From Thermoanaerobaculales bacterium (GTDB lineage: Bacteria; Acidobacteriota; Thermoanaerobaculia; Thermoanaerobaculales; Sulfomarinibacteraceae), in the NCBI GenBank assembly GCA_029938595.1, contig JAOZUP010000079.1, forward strand, positions 1 through 12,412: a stretch of DNA of 12,412 nucleotides, given 5' to 3'. Below, one piece after another: positions 1 through 6,835 of this stretch; position 1 is the first letter of the stretch; each line of letters begins with the position of its first letter. The notes under the pieces were generated by a model. That model ran no database searches. It was not told the origin of the DNA and saw only the letters and a list, made by a program, of their open reading frames with translations. Made by a program: the position numbers and the translations under genes.

Positions 1-82
1 TGGCGATCAAAAGAACCACCATGATGGTCAATCCCATCGAAACTGGGAACAATTGGGCTATCCACTTCTTCGTCTTCTTCAT
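1..82 (-). CDS. N-terminus of a putative membrane-anchored or secreted protein (3' part outside window)
   Basis: On the minus strand an ATG at 82-80 (with another ATG directly upstream at 85-83) opens a frame that runs off the left edge without a stop. The 27 visible residues begin MKKTKKWIAQ and continue with a hydrophobic run ending MVVLLIA. This basic start followed by a hydrophobic stretch is typical of a signal peptide or N-terminal membrane anchor. A purine-rich AGAAGG (complement of 89-94) lies 6 bases before the second ATG, which favours that start. The gene is divergent from iorA. Nothing about its function can be read from so short a piece, and it could be fortuitous, though codon content and ribosome-binding site look real. 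Confidence 0.45.
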   Translation of the reverse strand, partial: MKKTKKWIAQLFPVSMGLTIMVVLLIA

Positions 83-85
83 CAT

Positions 86-366
86 GCACCTTCTGCTTCT
101 TCGCGGTGGCGACTGTCGCCCACAAGTTACCTGACGAAAGGAACCGCACTTTTGTTCAATCGGTGTGCGCACGAGTCATGTAGGGGTGGGTCCCCGTGCC
201 CACCCGTTTGTGCTCGAGCACACGTTTTCGCCAATCCCACCGGCGGGCGGGCACGGGGACGGGGTATCTGATTGAAGGGCTTCACCAATTATGTAATACT
301 CCACGTCCGCTGGAGGCGTCCCGCGGCGCTTCGCGAATCGATATCCGCCCTGCGAAGGGAGCGCGA
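86..366. promoter_or_regulatory. Divergent intergenic region upstream of iorA
   Basis: This 281-bp gap separates the leftward partial gene from iorA and must hold the start signals of both. Its left half carries a palindromic repeat (184-264). Just right of that is a local AT-richer patch with a weak promoter-like pair: TTGAAG at 272-277 and TAATAC at 294-299, spaced 16 bases, about 70 bases before the iorA ATG. The match to a sigma-70 promoter is poor at -10, so it is only a candidate. The iorA ribosome-binding site GAAGGGA at 354-360 is clear, 6 bases before ATG 367. Confidence 0.3.
184..264. repeat. Composite palindromic intergenic repeat
   Basis: Bases 191-206 (TCCCCGTGCCCACCCG) pair with 244-259 at 15 of 16 positions. 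The left arm also folds on itself (GGGTGGG at 184-190 with CCCACCC at 199-205). The loop contains a perfect 14-bp palindrome, TGTGCTCGAGCACA at 209-222. The left end begins GTAGGGG, as do the arms of the element at 2812-2878. This looks like a small REP-like dispersed element, although copy number elsewhere is not visible. Confidence 0.6.
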
Positions 367-1950
367 ATGAAGAGAGAAATCCTACTTGGCGACGAGGCGA
401 TCGGTCTCGGCGCCATCCACTCCGGGATGAGCGGCATTTACGGCTACCCGGGCACCCCGTCGACCGAGATCTTCGAGTACGTTCAACGCGTCACTAAGGC
501 CGACGGCGACATCCACGCCTTTTGGTCGACCAACGAGAAGGTGGCCTACGAGGAGGCGCTGGGCATGAGCTGGGCCGGCAAGCGGGCCCTTGTGTGCATG
601 AAACACGTTGGCCTCAACGTCGCCGCCGACGCCTTCATGAACTCGGCCGTCACCGGCACCAACGGCGGCCTTGTTCTCGCCGTGGCCGACGATCCCGGTA
701 TGCACTCATCCCAGAACGAGCAGGACAGCCGTTTCTTCGCCCAGTTCGCGCTCATCCCCTGCTTCGAGCCGCGCAACCAGCAGGAGTGCTACGACATGAT
801 GTTCGAGGCCTTCGAGATGTCGGAGGAGCTGTCAGTGCCGGTGATGGTCCGCTTGGTCACCCGGATCGCCCACAGCCGCGCCGGCGTCGCTACCCGCGAC
901 CGCAGACCTCAGAACGAGCTCGACCCTTCGAAAGAGATCAAGAAATGGACCCTGCTCCCCTCCAATGCGCGGGTCCAGTACAAACACCTCACCGACAAGC
1001 AGCCGGAGCTCCTTCGCCGCGCCGAGGAGAGCACCCACAACGAGCTCCGGCTCGCCGGGAAATCCGGGGTGCTCGTGTGCGGCCTCGCCGACAACTACCT
1101 GTACGAGAACCTCGAGTCCGACCACGATCTCTCGATCCTCTCGATCCGCCAGTACCCGCTGCCGGCGGGCAAGGTGCGCGAGCTCGTGGACCACGTCGAT
1201 GAGCTGCTGGTGCTCGAGGACGGCTACCCTCTGGTCGAGAACATGGTGCGCGGCCTCTTTGGTCTCGTGGGCGTCCGGGTCAAGGGGCGCATGACCGGCG
1301 AGATCCCCCGCACCGGCGAGCTCAACCCGGACATCGTGCGTGAAGCGCTCGGCCTTCCCGCCCTGCCGACCGCCCACGCACCGCAGACCGAGCTCGCCAA
1401 CCGGCCGCCCGCGCTTTGCAAGGGCTGCCCCCACACCGACTCGTTCCGCGCCCTCAACGAGGCCCTCAACATCTTCGACAACCCGCAGGTCTTCTCCGAC
1501 ATCGGCTGTTACACGTTGGCCGCGCTGCCGCCGCTGGAGGCGGTCCACAGCTGCGTCGCGATGGGCGCGTCGATCGGCATGGCGGCGGGTGCCGCCCATG
1601 CCGGCTACTCACCAGCGGTGGCGGCGATCGGCGACAGCACCTTCTCGCACGGCGGCATCACGCCGCTCCTGTCGGCGGTACAACAGCACGTCAACCTCAA
1701 TATCCTGGTGCTCGACAACAGCACAGTTGGAATGACCGGCCTCCAGCGCTCGATGTCCACCGGCCAGACCCTCGACCAGATCATCCTCGGTACCGGCATC
1801 GAAGAAGATCACTTCCGTATCATCGAGCCCACACCGCGAAACCACGAGGCCAATATCGAGGTCATGCGCGAGGAGCTGGCCTACGACGGACCGAGCGTCA
1901 TCGTCGCCAGGCGTGCATGCATCGAAGCGCTCAAGCACGGGATAAGCTGA
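367..1950 (+). CDS. iorA: Indolepyruvate (arylpyruvate) oxidoreductase, alpha subunit IorA, without C-terminal ferredoxin domain
   Basis: This is the 527-residue thiamine-diphosphate subunit that oxidatively decarboxylates aryl-2-oxoacids to aryl-acetyl-CoA in the cytoplasm. The N-terminal pyrimidine-binding domain shows GYPGTPSTEI (26-35) and STNEKVAYEEA. The C-terminal TPP domain shows CKGCPH (351-356), DIGCY (C381), and the Mg/TPP motif GDSTF (422-426) to LDN (449-451), followed by GMTG. Archaeal IorA is roughly 100 residues longer because it ends in a 2[4Fe-4S] ferredoxin domain. Here the protein stops right after VARRAC (C518), so that domain is missing. C351, C354, C381 and C518 sit where KorB/PorB-type enzymes bind their single proximal cluster; this is inference. 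The ATG at 367 was chosen for its GAAGGGA site and the family start. An upstream in-frame ATG at 196 lies inside a palindromic repeat. iorB follows after 7 bases. Confidence 0.92.
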   Translation: MKREILLGDEAIGLGAIHSGMSGIYGYPGTPSTEIFEYVQRVTKADGDIHAFWSTNEKVAYEEALGMSWAGKRALVCMKHVGLNVAADAFMNSAVTGTNGGLVLAVADDPGMHSSQNEQDSRFFAQFALIPCFEPRNQQECYDMMFEAFEMSEELSVPVMVRLVTRIAHSRAGVATRDRRPQNELDPSKEIKKWTLLPSNARVQYKHLTDKQPELLRRAEESTHNELRLAGKSGVLVCGLADNYLYENLESDHDLSILSIRQYPLPAGKVRELVDHVDELLVLEDGYPLVENMVRGLFGLVGVRVKGRMTGEIPRTGELNPDIVREALGLPALPTAHAPQTELANRPPALCKGCPHTDSFRALNEALNIFDNPQVFSDIGCYTLAALPPLEAVHSCVAMGASIGMAAGAAHAGYSPAVAAIGDSTFSHGGITPLLSAVQQHVNLNILVLDNSTVGMTGLQRSMSTGQTLDQIILGTGIEEDHFRIIEPTPRNHEANIEVMREELAYDGPSVIVARRACIEALKHGIS

Positions 1951-1957
1951 GGGGGCT

Positions 1958-2728
1958 GTGGTGGAAAAAAACATCATTCTCGCGGGGGTCGGCGGCCAGG
2001 GCATCCTGTCGATCGCATTCGTCATCGACAACGCGGCCCTCGACGCCGGATTTCACTTCAAACAGGCCGAGGTCCACGGCATGGCCCAGCGAGGCGGTGC
2101 GGTGCAGTCAAACCTCCGCTACGGCGACTCGGAGATCTACTCCGACATCATCCCCACCGGAAGCGCCGACCTCATCCTCAGCATCGAGCCCCTCGAGGTG
2201 CTGCGCTATTGGCACTTCCTCCGCCCCGGGGGCTGGGTTGTCACCAGCATCACACCGTATGTCAACATCCCCGACTACCCCGAGACCGACGAGCTGCTGA
2301 CCGAGCTCGCCGCCTTCGACAACATCGTCATGGTCGACACCGCCCACATCGCCAAGGCCGCCGGCAACCTCCGCGCCCAGAACATGGCCGCGGTAGGCGC
2401 CGCCTCTGAGCTCCTCGACTTCTCGGAGGATCAGCTCCTGGGCTTCGTCGAGAAGCTCTTCGCCCGCAAGGGTGAAAAAATGGTCGCCGTCAACCAGCGC
2501 GCTTTCAAATACGGCCGCGCCGCCGGGCTCTTCTTCCGAGGATTGGTGGATGGCGGGATGCCGCGGCTGGCCGCGATCAAGCTCTCCGCTAAGCTGGCGG
2601 CCGAGACCATCGATCCCGAACACGCCGGTGCCTGGGCCGAGGCTCTCGGCGCCGACGAGAACAAGCTCGAAACCGTGCTGGCGGAGAAGGAGGCGGTGGC
2701 TTGCGACCAGGCAGCCGCGTTCGCGTGA
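1958..2728 (+). CDS. iorB: Indolepyruvate oxidoreductase, beta subunit IorB
   Basis: This is the 256-residue gamma-type (catalytic-domain) partner of IorA in the 2-oxoacid:acceptor oxidoreductase family. The N-terminus ILAGVGGQGIL is the family glycine-rich motif. KQAEVHGMAQRGG (about residues 31-43) is the signature segment of IorB, and RAQNMAAVGA is the conserved mid-domain motif. The protein is somewhat longer than the usual 190-220 residues because of an alanine/glutamate-rich helical C-terminus. It has no cysteine motif, so any Fe-S cluster of the complex must sit in IorA or a separate ferredoxin. The start is GTG: both 1958 and 1961 are GTG, and the GAGGGGG run before them (1949-1955) fits 1961 slightly better. 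It is almost certainly cotranscribed with iorA, 7 bases away. Confidence 0.92.
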   Translation: MVEKNIILAGVGGQGILSIAFVIDNAALDAGFHFKQAEVHGMAQRGGAVQSNLRYGDSEIYSDIIPTGSADLILSIEPLEVLRYWHFLRPGGWVVTSITPYVNIPDYPETDELLTELAAFDNIVMVDTAHIAKAAGNLRAQNMAAVGAASELLDFSEDQLLGFVEKLFARKGEKMVAVNQRAFKYGRAAGLFFRGLVDGGMPRLAAIKLSAKLAAETIDPEHAGAWAEALGADENKLETVLAEKEAVACDQAAAFA

Positions 2729-2925
2729 GGCGACGTTGTCCAGAATATCCCGTAGCCTCGCTCTGCGACGTTGTGAAATGACGGAATTGGCGCCGAAACA
2801 GATCTCCCGAGGGGGCGGCATGTATGCCGCCCCTACACAGGGACAGACCTTCCGTAGGGGCGGCATACATGCCGCCCCCCACCCAAGTCGACCACGACCT
2901 TCCGAAGATTTCACAGGGGGATCTG
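2729..2925. other. Intergenic gap between iorB and the acyl-CoA synthetase gene
   Basis: The 197-bp gap between two same-strand genes contains the paired palindrome at 2812-2878 and no further open reading frame I would support. The ribosome-binding site CAGGGGG at 2914-2920 belongs to the downstream gene. I see no convincing promoter, so readthrough from iorAB is plausible, with the hairpins possibly setting relative expression or mRNA ends. Confidence 0.4.
2812..2878. repeat. Paired palindromic repeat (REP/BIME-like)
   Basis: Two copies of a perfect palindrome, GGGGCGGCAT-NN-ATGCCGCCCC, lie at 2812-2833 and 2857-2878. With flanking bases (2812-2836 and 2854-2878) the two copies are exact reverse complements over 25 bases, separated by 17 bases. 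They can therefore form either two small hairpins or one long one. The layout resembles bacterial REP pairs. It lies between two genes of one probable operon. Confidence 0.8.
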
Positions 2926-5298
2926 ATGCCCATCGATACCGATAGAATCCACGAAATACTGACTGCGGCCCACTCCGAGAGGCGATCCAGCCTGTACGAG
3001 CACGAGTGCTACGATCTGCTCGAGGCCACCGGCGCCGAGGCGGCGCCGGTGAATCGGCTCATCCAAATCGGCGAACGGCCCACACCCGCCGACCTCGAGA
3101 ATCTGAACGGCGACAAGGTGGTGCTCAAGGTCGTATCGCCCGACATCACCCACAAGACCGAGGCTCGTGGCGTCCGCATCGTGGCCCGCGAGTTGGGTGC
3201 AGTGGAAGCGGCCTTCGACCTCATGCTGCGCGAGGTGCCGGAGACCTACGGCGCCTATCTTGAGGGTCACGCGGGAGAGATCCCGGCCGCGCTCACCGGT
3301 CGTCGAGGGCACGGCCTCGAGCAGCGCCTCGCCGACCGCATCGTCGGCATCCTCCTGTGCAGCTTCATGCCGTCGGATGCTCAGGGCTTTGCGACCGAGC
3401 TCTTCGTGGGCATTCGGGACACCGATGAGTTCGGCCCTATCATCTCCGCCGGGCTCGGCGGCGTCGAGATGGAGGTCCTCGCCCGAAAGATGAAGAAGGG
3501 CGCGGCGGTTGCGATCGCGCCCACCGGTACCGTCGATAGTCAACAGTTCTTCGAGCTCTTCCGCTCTACCCTGAGCTATGAGCGCCTGTCCGGAGCCATG
3601 CGCGGGTCGCGGCACCTGCTGGACGACGCGATCCTCGTCGAGTGCTTCCAAGCCTTCATCGACCTCGCGAACCACTTTTCCTCGGCCAACCCGGAAGCCC
3701 GGTTCCATATCGAGGAGATGGAGGTTAATCCCTTTGCCACATCCGGCGGGCGGATGGCACCGCTGGACGGCATCTGCTCGTTCAGAGCGGCAACCGCTCC
3801 CCCTCAACCGCGGCCAATCGCCAAGATCCACAACCTCCTCAAACCCGAATCGGCGGCCGTCATCGGGGTCTCGGAGAACAGCCGGAACATGGGGCGGATC
3901 ATCCTCAACAATCTCTTTGACGCTGGATTCGACCGCGACTGCGTAAGGGTGGTTCACCCCACCGCCGAGTCGATCGACGGCGTGGCCTGCGTGCCCGGCG
4001 TGGCCGATCTGCCAACCAAGGTCGATCTCTTCGTGGTCGCGGTAGGGGCCAAACAGGTGGCGTCGGTCGTCACCGACCTCGTCGAGCACGACAAGGCTGA
4101 AGCAGTCATCCTCATTCCCGGCGGCATCGGAGAGAAGGAGGGCAGCCACGACCTCGAGCGCCAGCTCAAGCGGCGCATCCGTACCGCCCATCAGTCTGAC
4201 GACGGCGGTCCGGTCTTCCTCGGCGGCAACTCGCTCGGCGTGATCTCCCATCCCGGCCGCTACGACACTCTGTTCATTCCCCACACCAAGCTGCCGAAGT
4301 CGCGCGGCGAGCGGCCGCGCAAGCTCTGCTTCATCTCCCAGTCAGGGGCCTTCATCATCTCCAACCTCAGCCGAATGCCGTGGCTCGATCCGGTCTACGC
4401 GCTGTCGATTGGGAACCAGATTGACCTCACTGCCGGCGACCTGCTCACCTTCATCAAGGACGATCCGGCAGTCGAGGTCTTCGCGGTCTACATGGAGGGC
4501 TTCCAGCCCGGCGACGGGCTCGCCTTCGCGACCGCTGTCGAGGAGACCGTCGCCCTCGGCAAGGACGTCGTCTTTTACAAGGCCGGTCGCACCTCCGAGG
4601 GGCGGTCTGCAACCGCCGGCCACACCGCCTCGGTTGCCGGAGACTACGCGGTCTGCGAATCGGCGCTGACCCAAGCCGGCGCCTTCGTCGCCGCCGATTT
4701 CGCCGATTTCGAGGATCTGCTTCGGGTGGCGCTGCCCCTGCGCGATAAGAAGGCCGGCGGCAGCCGCCTGGCAGTGGTCTCCAACGCCGGCTACGAGTCG
4801 GTGGGAATGGCGGATTCGATCCGTCAGGAGAGCGCTGAGCTGATGCTGCCGTCCTTCTCCCCCGCCACCGAGGAGGCGATGGCAAGAACCCTGGCGGACA
4901 ATCGCCTCGACGGTTTAGTTGACGTGAAAAATCCCCTCGACGTGACACCGATGGCCGGTGACGCCGCCTACGCCAAGATCATCGAGGAGGCGCTCGACGA
5001 CGACGCCATCGACGGCGTGGTTGCGGGCATCGTGCCGCTGACGCCGGCCATGCAGACCCTCGCCCCCGGCGAGGACCACCACGAGTCCATCCTCGACCCG
5101 GGCTCCATCGCGCGCCTCCTGCCCGAGGTCGCGGCGGCGAGCGACAAACCGCTGCTGGCCGTCGTCGACTCCGGCGTGCTCTTCGACCCCCTGGCCAACG
5201 CGCTCCAGACCGGCGGCCTGCCGGTCTTCCGCTCCGCCGATCGGGCGGTAAAGGCTCTCTGCAGGTGGGTCGATGTGAAGTCAAGAATTAGGAGTTAG
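2926..5298 (+). CDS. ADP-forming acyl-CoA synthetase (acetate--CoA ligase type), fused in beta-alpha order
   Basis: The 790-residue cytoplasmic enzyme converts acyl-CoA + ADP + Pi to acid + CoA + ATP. Residues 1-290 are the ATP-grasp (beta) half. It has a DITHKT motif whose His76 matches the second phosphohistidine of known enzymes, GLGG at 176-179 and EVNPF at 266-270. From about residue 300 comes the CoA-binding Rossmann domain (LLKPESAAVIGVS), then the succinyl-CoA-ligase-like domains. GRTSEGRSATAGHTAS carries the expected catalytic phosphohistidine His566, and a further SNAG-containing domain ends the protein. Most described fused bacterial forms run alpha then beta, so the order here is reversed. 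The start at 2926 has CAGGGGG 5 bases upstream; an upstream in-frame ATG at 2824 lies in a palindromic repeat. Next to iorAB it probably recovers ATP from aryl-acetyl-CoA. The last codons and stop overlap a taggaat repeat. Confidence 0.88.
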   Translation: MPIDTDRIHEILTAAHSERRSSLYEHECYDLLEATGAEAAPVNRLIQIGERPTPADLENLNGDKVVLKVVSPDITHKTEARGVRIVARELGAVEAAFDLMLREVPETYGAYLEGHAGEIPAALTGRRGHGLEQRLADRIVGILLCSFMPSDAQGFATELFVGIRDTDEFGPIISAGLGGVEMEVLARKMKKGAAVAIAPTGTVDSQQFFELFRSTLSYERLSGAMRGSRHLLDDAILVECFQAFIDLANHFSSANPEARFHIEEMEVNPFATSGGRMAPLDGICSFRAATAPPQPRPIAKIHNLLKPESAAVIGVSENSRNMGRIILNNLFDAGFDRDCVRVVHPTAESIDGVACVPGVADLPTKVDLFVVAVGAKQVASVVTDLVEHDKAEAVILIPGGIGEKEGSHDLERQLKRRIRTAHQSDDGGPVFLGGNSLGVISHPGRYDTLFIPHTKLPKSRGERPRKLCFISQSGAFIISNLSRMPWLDPVYALSIGNQIDLTAGDLLTFIKDDPAVEVFAVYMEGFQPGDGLAFATAVEETVALGKDVVFYKAGRTSEGRSATAGHTASVAGDYAVCESALTQAGAFVAADFADFEDLLRVALPLRDKKAGGSRLAVVSNAGYESVGMADSIRQESAELMLPSFSPATEEAMARTLADNRLDGLVDVKNPLDVTPMAGDAAYAKIIEEALDDDAIDGVVAGIVPLTPAMQTLAPGEDHHESILDPGSIARLLPEVAAASDKPLLAVVDSGVLFDPLANALQTGGLPVFRSADRAVKALCRWVDVKSRIRS

Positions 5299-5359
5299 GA
5301 ATTAGGAATGCCGTCCACCCGCCCAGTCAATCCTGGGAGAGGGCTGTGGGAATTCGTAC
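5284..5359. repeat. Left arm of an imperfect inverted repeat flanking yjbQ
   Basis: The arm starts with tandem (A)TTAGGA/GGAATTAGGAAT units, continues with GCCGTCCACCC and GTCAATC, and ends GAGAGGGCTGTGGGAATTCG. Most of it matches the reverse complement of 5821-5907 with a few mismatches and small gaps. It begins inside the last codons of the acyl-CoA synthetase gene (whose TAG stop is part of it) and ends 5 bases before the yjbQ stop codon. Confidence 0.65.
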
Positions 5360-5363
5360 TTCC

Positions 5364-5786
5364 TCATTCTCCGATGACTTTGACCATGATCCGCTTCTGC
5401 CTGCGGCCGTCGAACTCCCCGTAAAAGACCTGCTCCCAGGGGCCGAAGTCTAGGCGGCCGTCTGTGATGGCCACCACCACCTCGCGGCCCATGATCTGGC
5501 GCTTGTGGTGGGCGTCGCCGTTGTCCTCGCCGGTGCGGTTGTGGTGATAGCGTTCCGGCGAGGGGTCGAATGGGGCGAGCTCCTCGAGCCACTTCTTGTA
5601 GTCGCGGTGGAGACCGGGTTCGTCATCGTTGATGAAGACCGAGGCGGTGATGTGCATGGCGTTGACCAAGCACAGCCCCTCGCGGACTCCGGATTCGCGG
5701 ACCGCCTCCTCGACCTGTGGCGTGATGTTGACGAACTCCATCCGGTCCTTGATGTTGAGCTTGAGCTTAACGGTGTGAGACTTCAC
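5364..5786 (-). CDS. yjbQ: YjbQ/UPF0047 family protein (secondary thiamine-phosphate synthase type)
   Basis: The 140-residue protein has the length of E. coli YjbQ. Family motifs are clear: NAMHITASVFIND (H45, E56), a histidine/acid-rich metal-site-like region HHNRTGEDNGDAHH (81-94), and the C-terminal GRLDFGPWEQVFYGEFDGRR. The family is named for a weak thiamine-phosphate synthase activity seen in some members; the physiological role is uncertain. The start is GTG at 5786, chosen because GGAGG (complement of 5791-5795) lies 4 bases before it and the length then fits the family. A longer frame from 5852 would run through a repeat. It lies downstream of the eamA-type gene on the same strand with a 115-bp gap, and converges with the acyl-CoA synthetase gene. 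Inverted repeats bracket it closely. Confidence 0.9.
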   Translation of the reverse strand: MKSHTVKLKLNIKDRMEFVNITPQVEEAVRESGVREGLCLVNAMHITASVFINDDEPGLHRDYKKWLEELAPFDPSPERYHHNRTGEDNGDAHHKRQIMGREVVVAITDGRLDFGPWEQVFYGEFDGRRQKRIMVKVIGE

Positions 5787-5820
5787 GATTCCTCCATACG
5801 TCCTTAGTGATCTAGGATTT

Positions 5821-5907
5821 CGGAATTCGAATTTCCGCCAGCCCTCTTCCAAGATTTGACGGGTTGAGTGGGTGGCATTCCTAATTCCTAATTCCTAATT
5901 CCTAATT
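5821..5907. repeat. Right arm of the inverted repeat flanking yjbQ, with four tandem taggaat units
   Basis: Read on the minus strand, this arm begins with about four tandem TAGGAAT units, then GCCACCCACTC, CCGTCAAATC, and GGAAGAGGGCTGGCGGAAATTCG. This matches the left arm at 5284-5359 block by block. The first TAG (5902-5904 complement) is the stop codon of the EamA-type permease gene, so this arm also overlaps the end of its outer neighbour. Confidence 0.65.
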
Positions 5908-6813
5908 CGCGACGCGTTTTCCCTTATCCCGAAACACCCCATACACGCCCCCAACAATAAGTGTCATTCCCACGACCGTGTAGCCCGTGATGGGCTCGGA
6001 CAGGATCAGCCAGCCGAGCAGGACCGCGATCGCCGGGTTGACGTAGGCGTAGGTCATCACCACCGTGGTCGGCAGCAGCTTCAGAGCGTAGACGAACGAG
6101 GTGTAGGCGAGAAGCGAGCCGAAGACCACGAGGTAGGCCCACGCCGCCCACGCTTCCGGTGTCGGCCGCGGCGCCGGCTCGCGGACCAGGAGCGCGATGA
6201 CGGTGAACCCCACTCCGCCGACGAGCTGCTGCCAGCCCGAGATGACAATCGGATCGAGGGCCAGCGGCCGCCGGCTCACGATGATCGACCCGAAACCCCA
6301 GCTCACGGCGGCGAATACCACCGCCATAACGCCGAGCAGATCGGCTCTCACGCCATCCTCGAGCATGGGATAGGTCAGCACCAGCAACCCCCCAAAGCCG
6401 ATGACCAGCGACGACGAGAGGAGCAGAGACGGCCGGCGGCGGTCCATCAGACTCTCCATCATCGCTACCCAGATCGGCATCGAGCCCACGATCAGCGCCG
6501 CCAGCCCCGAGTCGATCCGTTGCTCGGCCCAGTTGACCGCGCCGTTGCCGCCAACCCACAAAAGGAGGCCGGTCGCTGCCAGAATGCCGAGCTCGAACCG
6601 GGTCGGCTTGAGCCGCGCACCGCGGAGCCTGTTGAACGCAAAGAGTGCCGCCGCCGCCACAAATACCCGCGTCGCCCCCATCCAGAACGGACCCCACCCG
6701 GCCCCCTCGCGCACCGCCACCCGGATCGCGAGATAGGTACTCCCCCACACCACGTAGGTCACGAAGAGGTGAAGCAGACCGGCCAGCGGAAGGTGGTGTT
6801 TCTCGTGCGTCAC
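5902..6813 (-). CDS. EamA/DMT-superfamily permease (YedA-like)
   Basis: The 303-residue inner-membrane protein has about ten predicted hydrophobic segments arranged as two EamA repeats (roughly residues 12-145 and 158-296). The start of repeat one, VTYVVWGSTYLAIRVA, is characteristic of DMT permeases. AEQRIDSGLAALIVGSMPIWVA and the repeat-two segment YAYVNPAIAVLLGWLILSEP are the most conserved parts. Family members export amino acids, metabolites or drugs; the substrate cannot be told from sequence. The start is GTG at 6813, giving MTHEKHH before the first helix; no strong ribosome-binding site is visible, so the start is moderately sure. A strong hairpin lies 23 bases upstream, and the stop codon lies within a taggaat repeat. 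No neighbour suggests a substrate, although export of an aromatic acid or amino acid would fit the iorAB cluster. Confidence 0.88.
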   Translation of the reverse strand: MTHEKHHLPLAGLLHLFVTYVVWGSTYLAIRVAVREGAGWGPFWMGATRVFVAAAALFAFNRLRGARLKPTRFELGILAATGLLLWVGGNGAVNWAEQRIDSGLAALIVGSMPIWVAMMESLMDRRRPSLLLSSSLVIGFGGLLVLTYPMLEDGVRADLLGVMAVVFAAVSWGFGSIIVSRRPLALDPIVISGWQQLVGGVGFTVIALLVREPAPRPTPEAWAAWAYLVVFGSLLAYTSFVYALKLLPTTVVMTYAYVNPAIAVLLGWLILSEPITGYTVVGMTLIVGGVYGVFRDKGKRVAN

Positions 6814-6835
6814 AGCGGACCACCATACGCGAATT

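Noticed and set aside
196..366. A 57-residue N-terminal extension of IorA from an upstream ATG
   Set aside because: It is encoded by a palindromic repeat and has no family resemblance. The ATG at 367 has a proper ribosome-binding site and the normal family start.
2824..2925. A 34-residue N-terminal extension of the acyl-CoA synthetase
   Set aside because: It reads through the paired palindrome. ATG 2926 has a good ribosome-binding site at 2914-2920.
2911..4284. A 457-residue minus-strand frame opposite the acyl-CoA synthetase gene
   Set aside because: It is a shadow of a gene with intact ATP-grasp and CoA-binding motifs; the composition is H/D/G-rich and no domain is recognisable.
5787..5852. 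A 22-residue N-terminal extension of YjbQ
   Set aside because: It is partly encoded by the flanking repeat and has no family similarity. The GTG at 5786 gives the family length and follows GGAGG.
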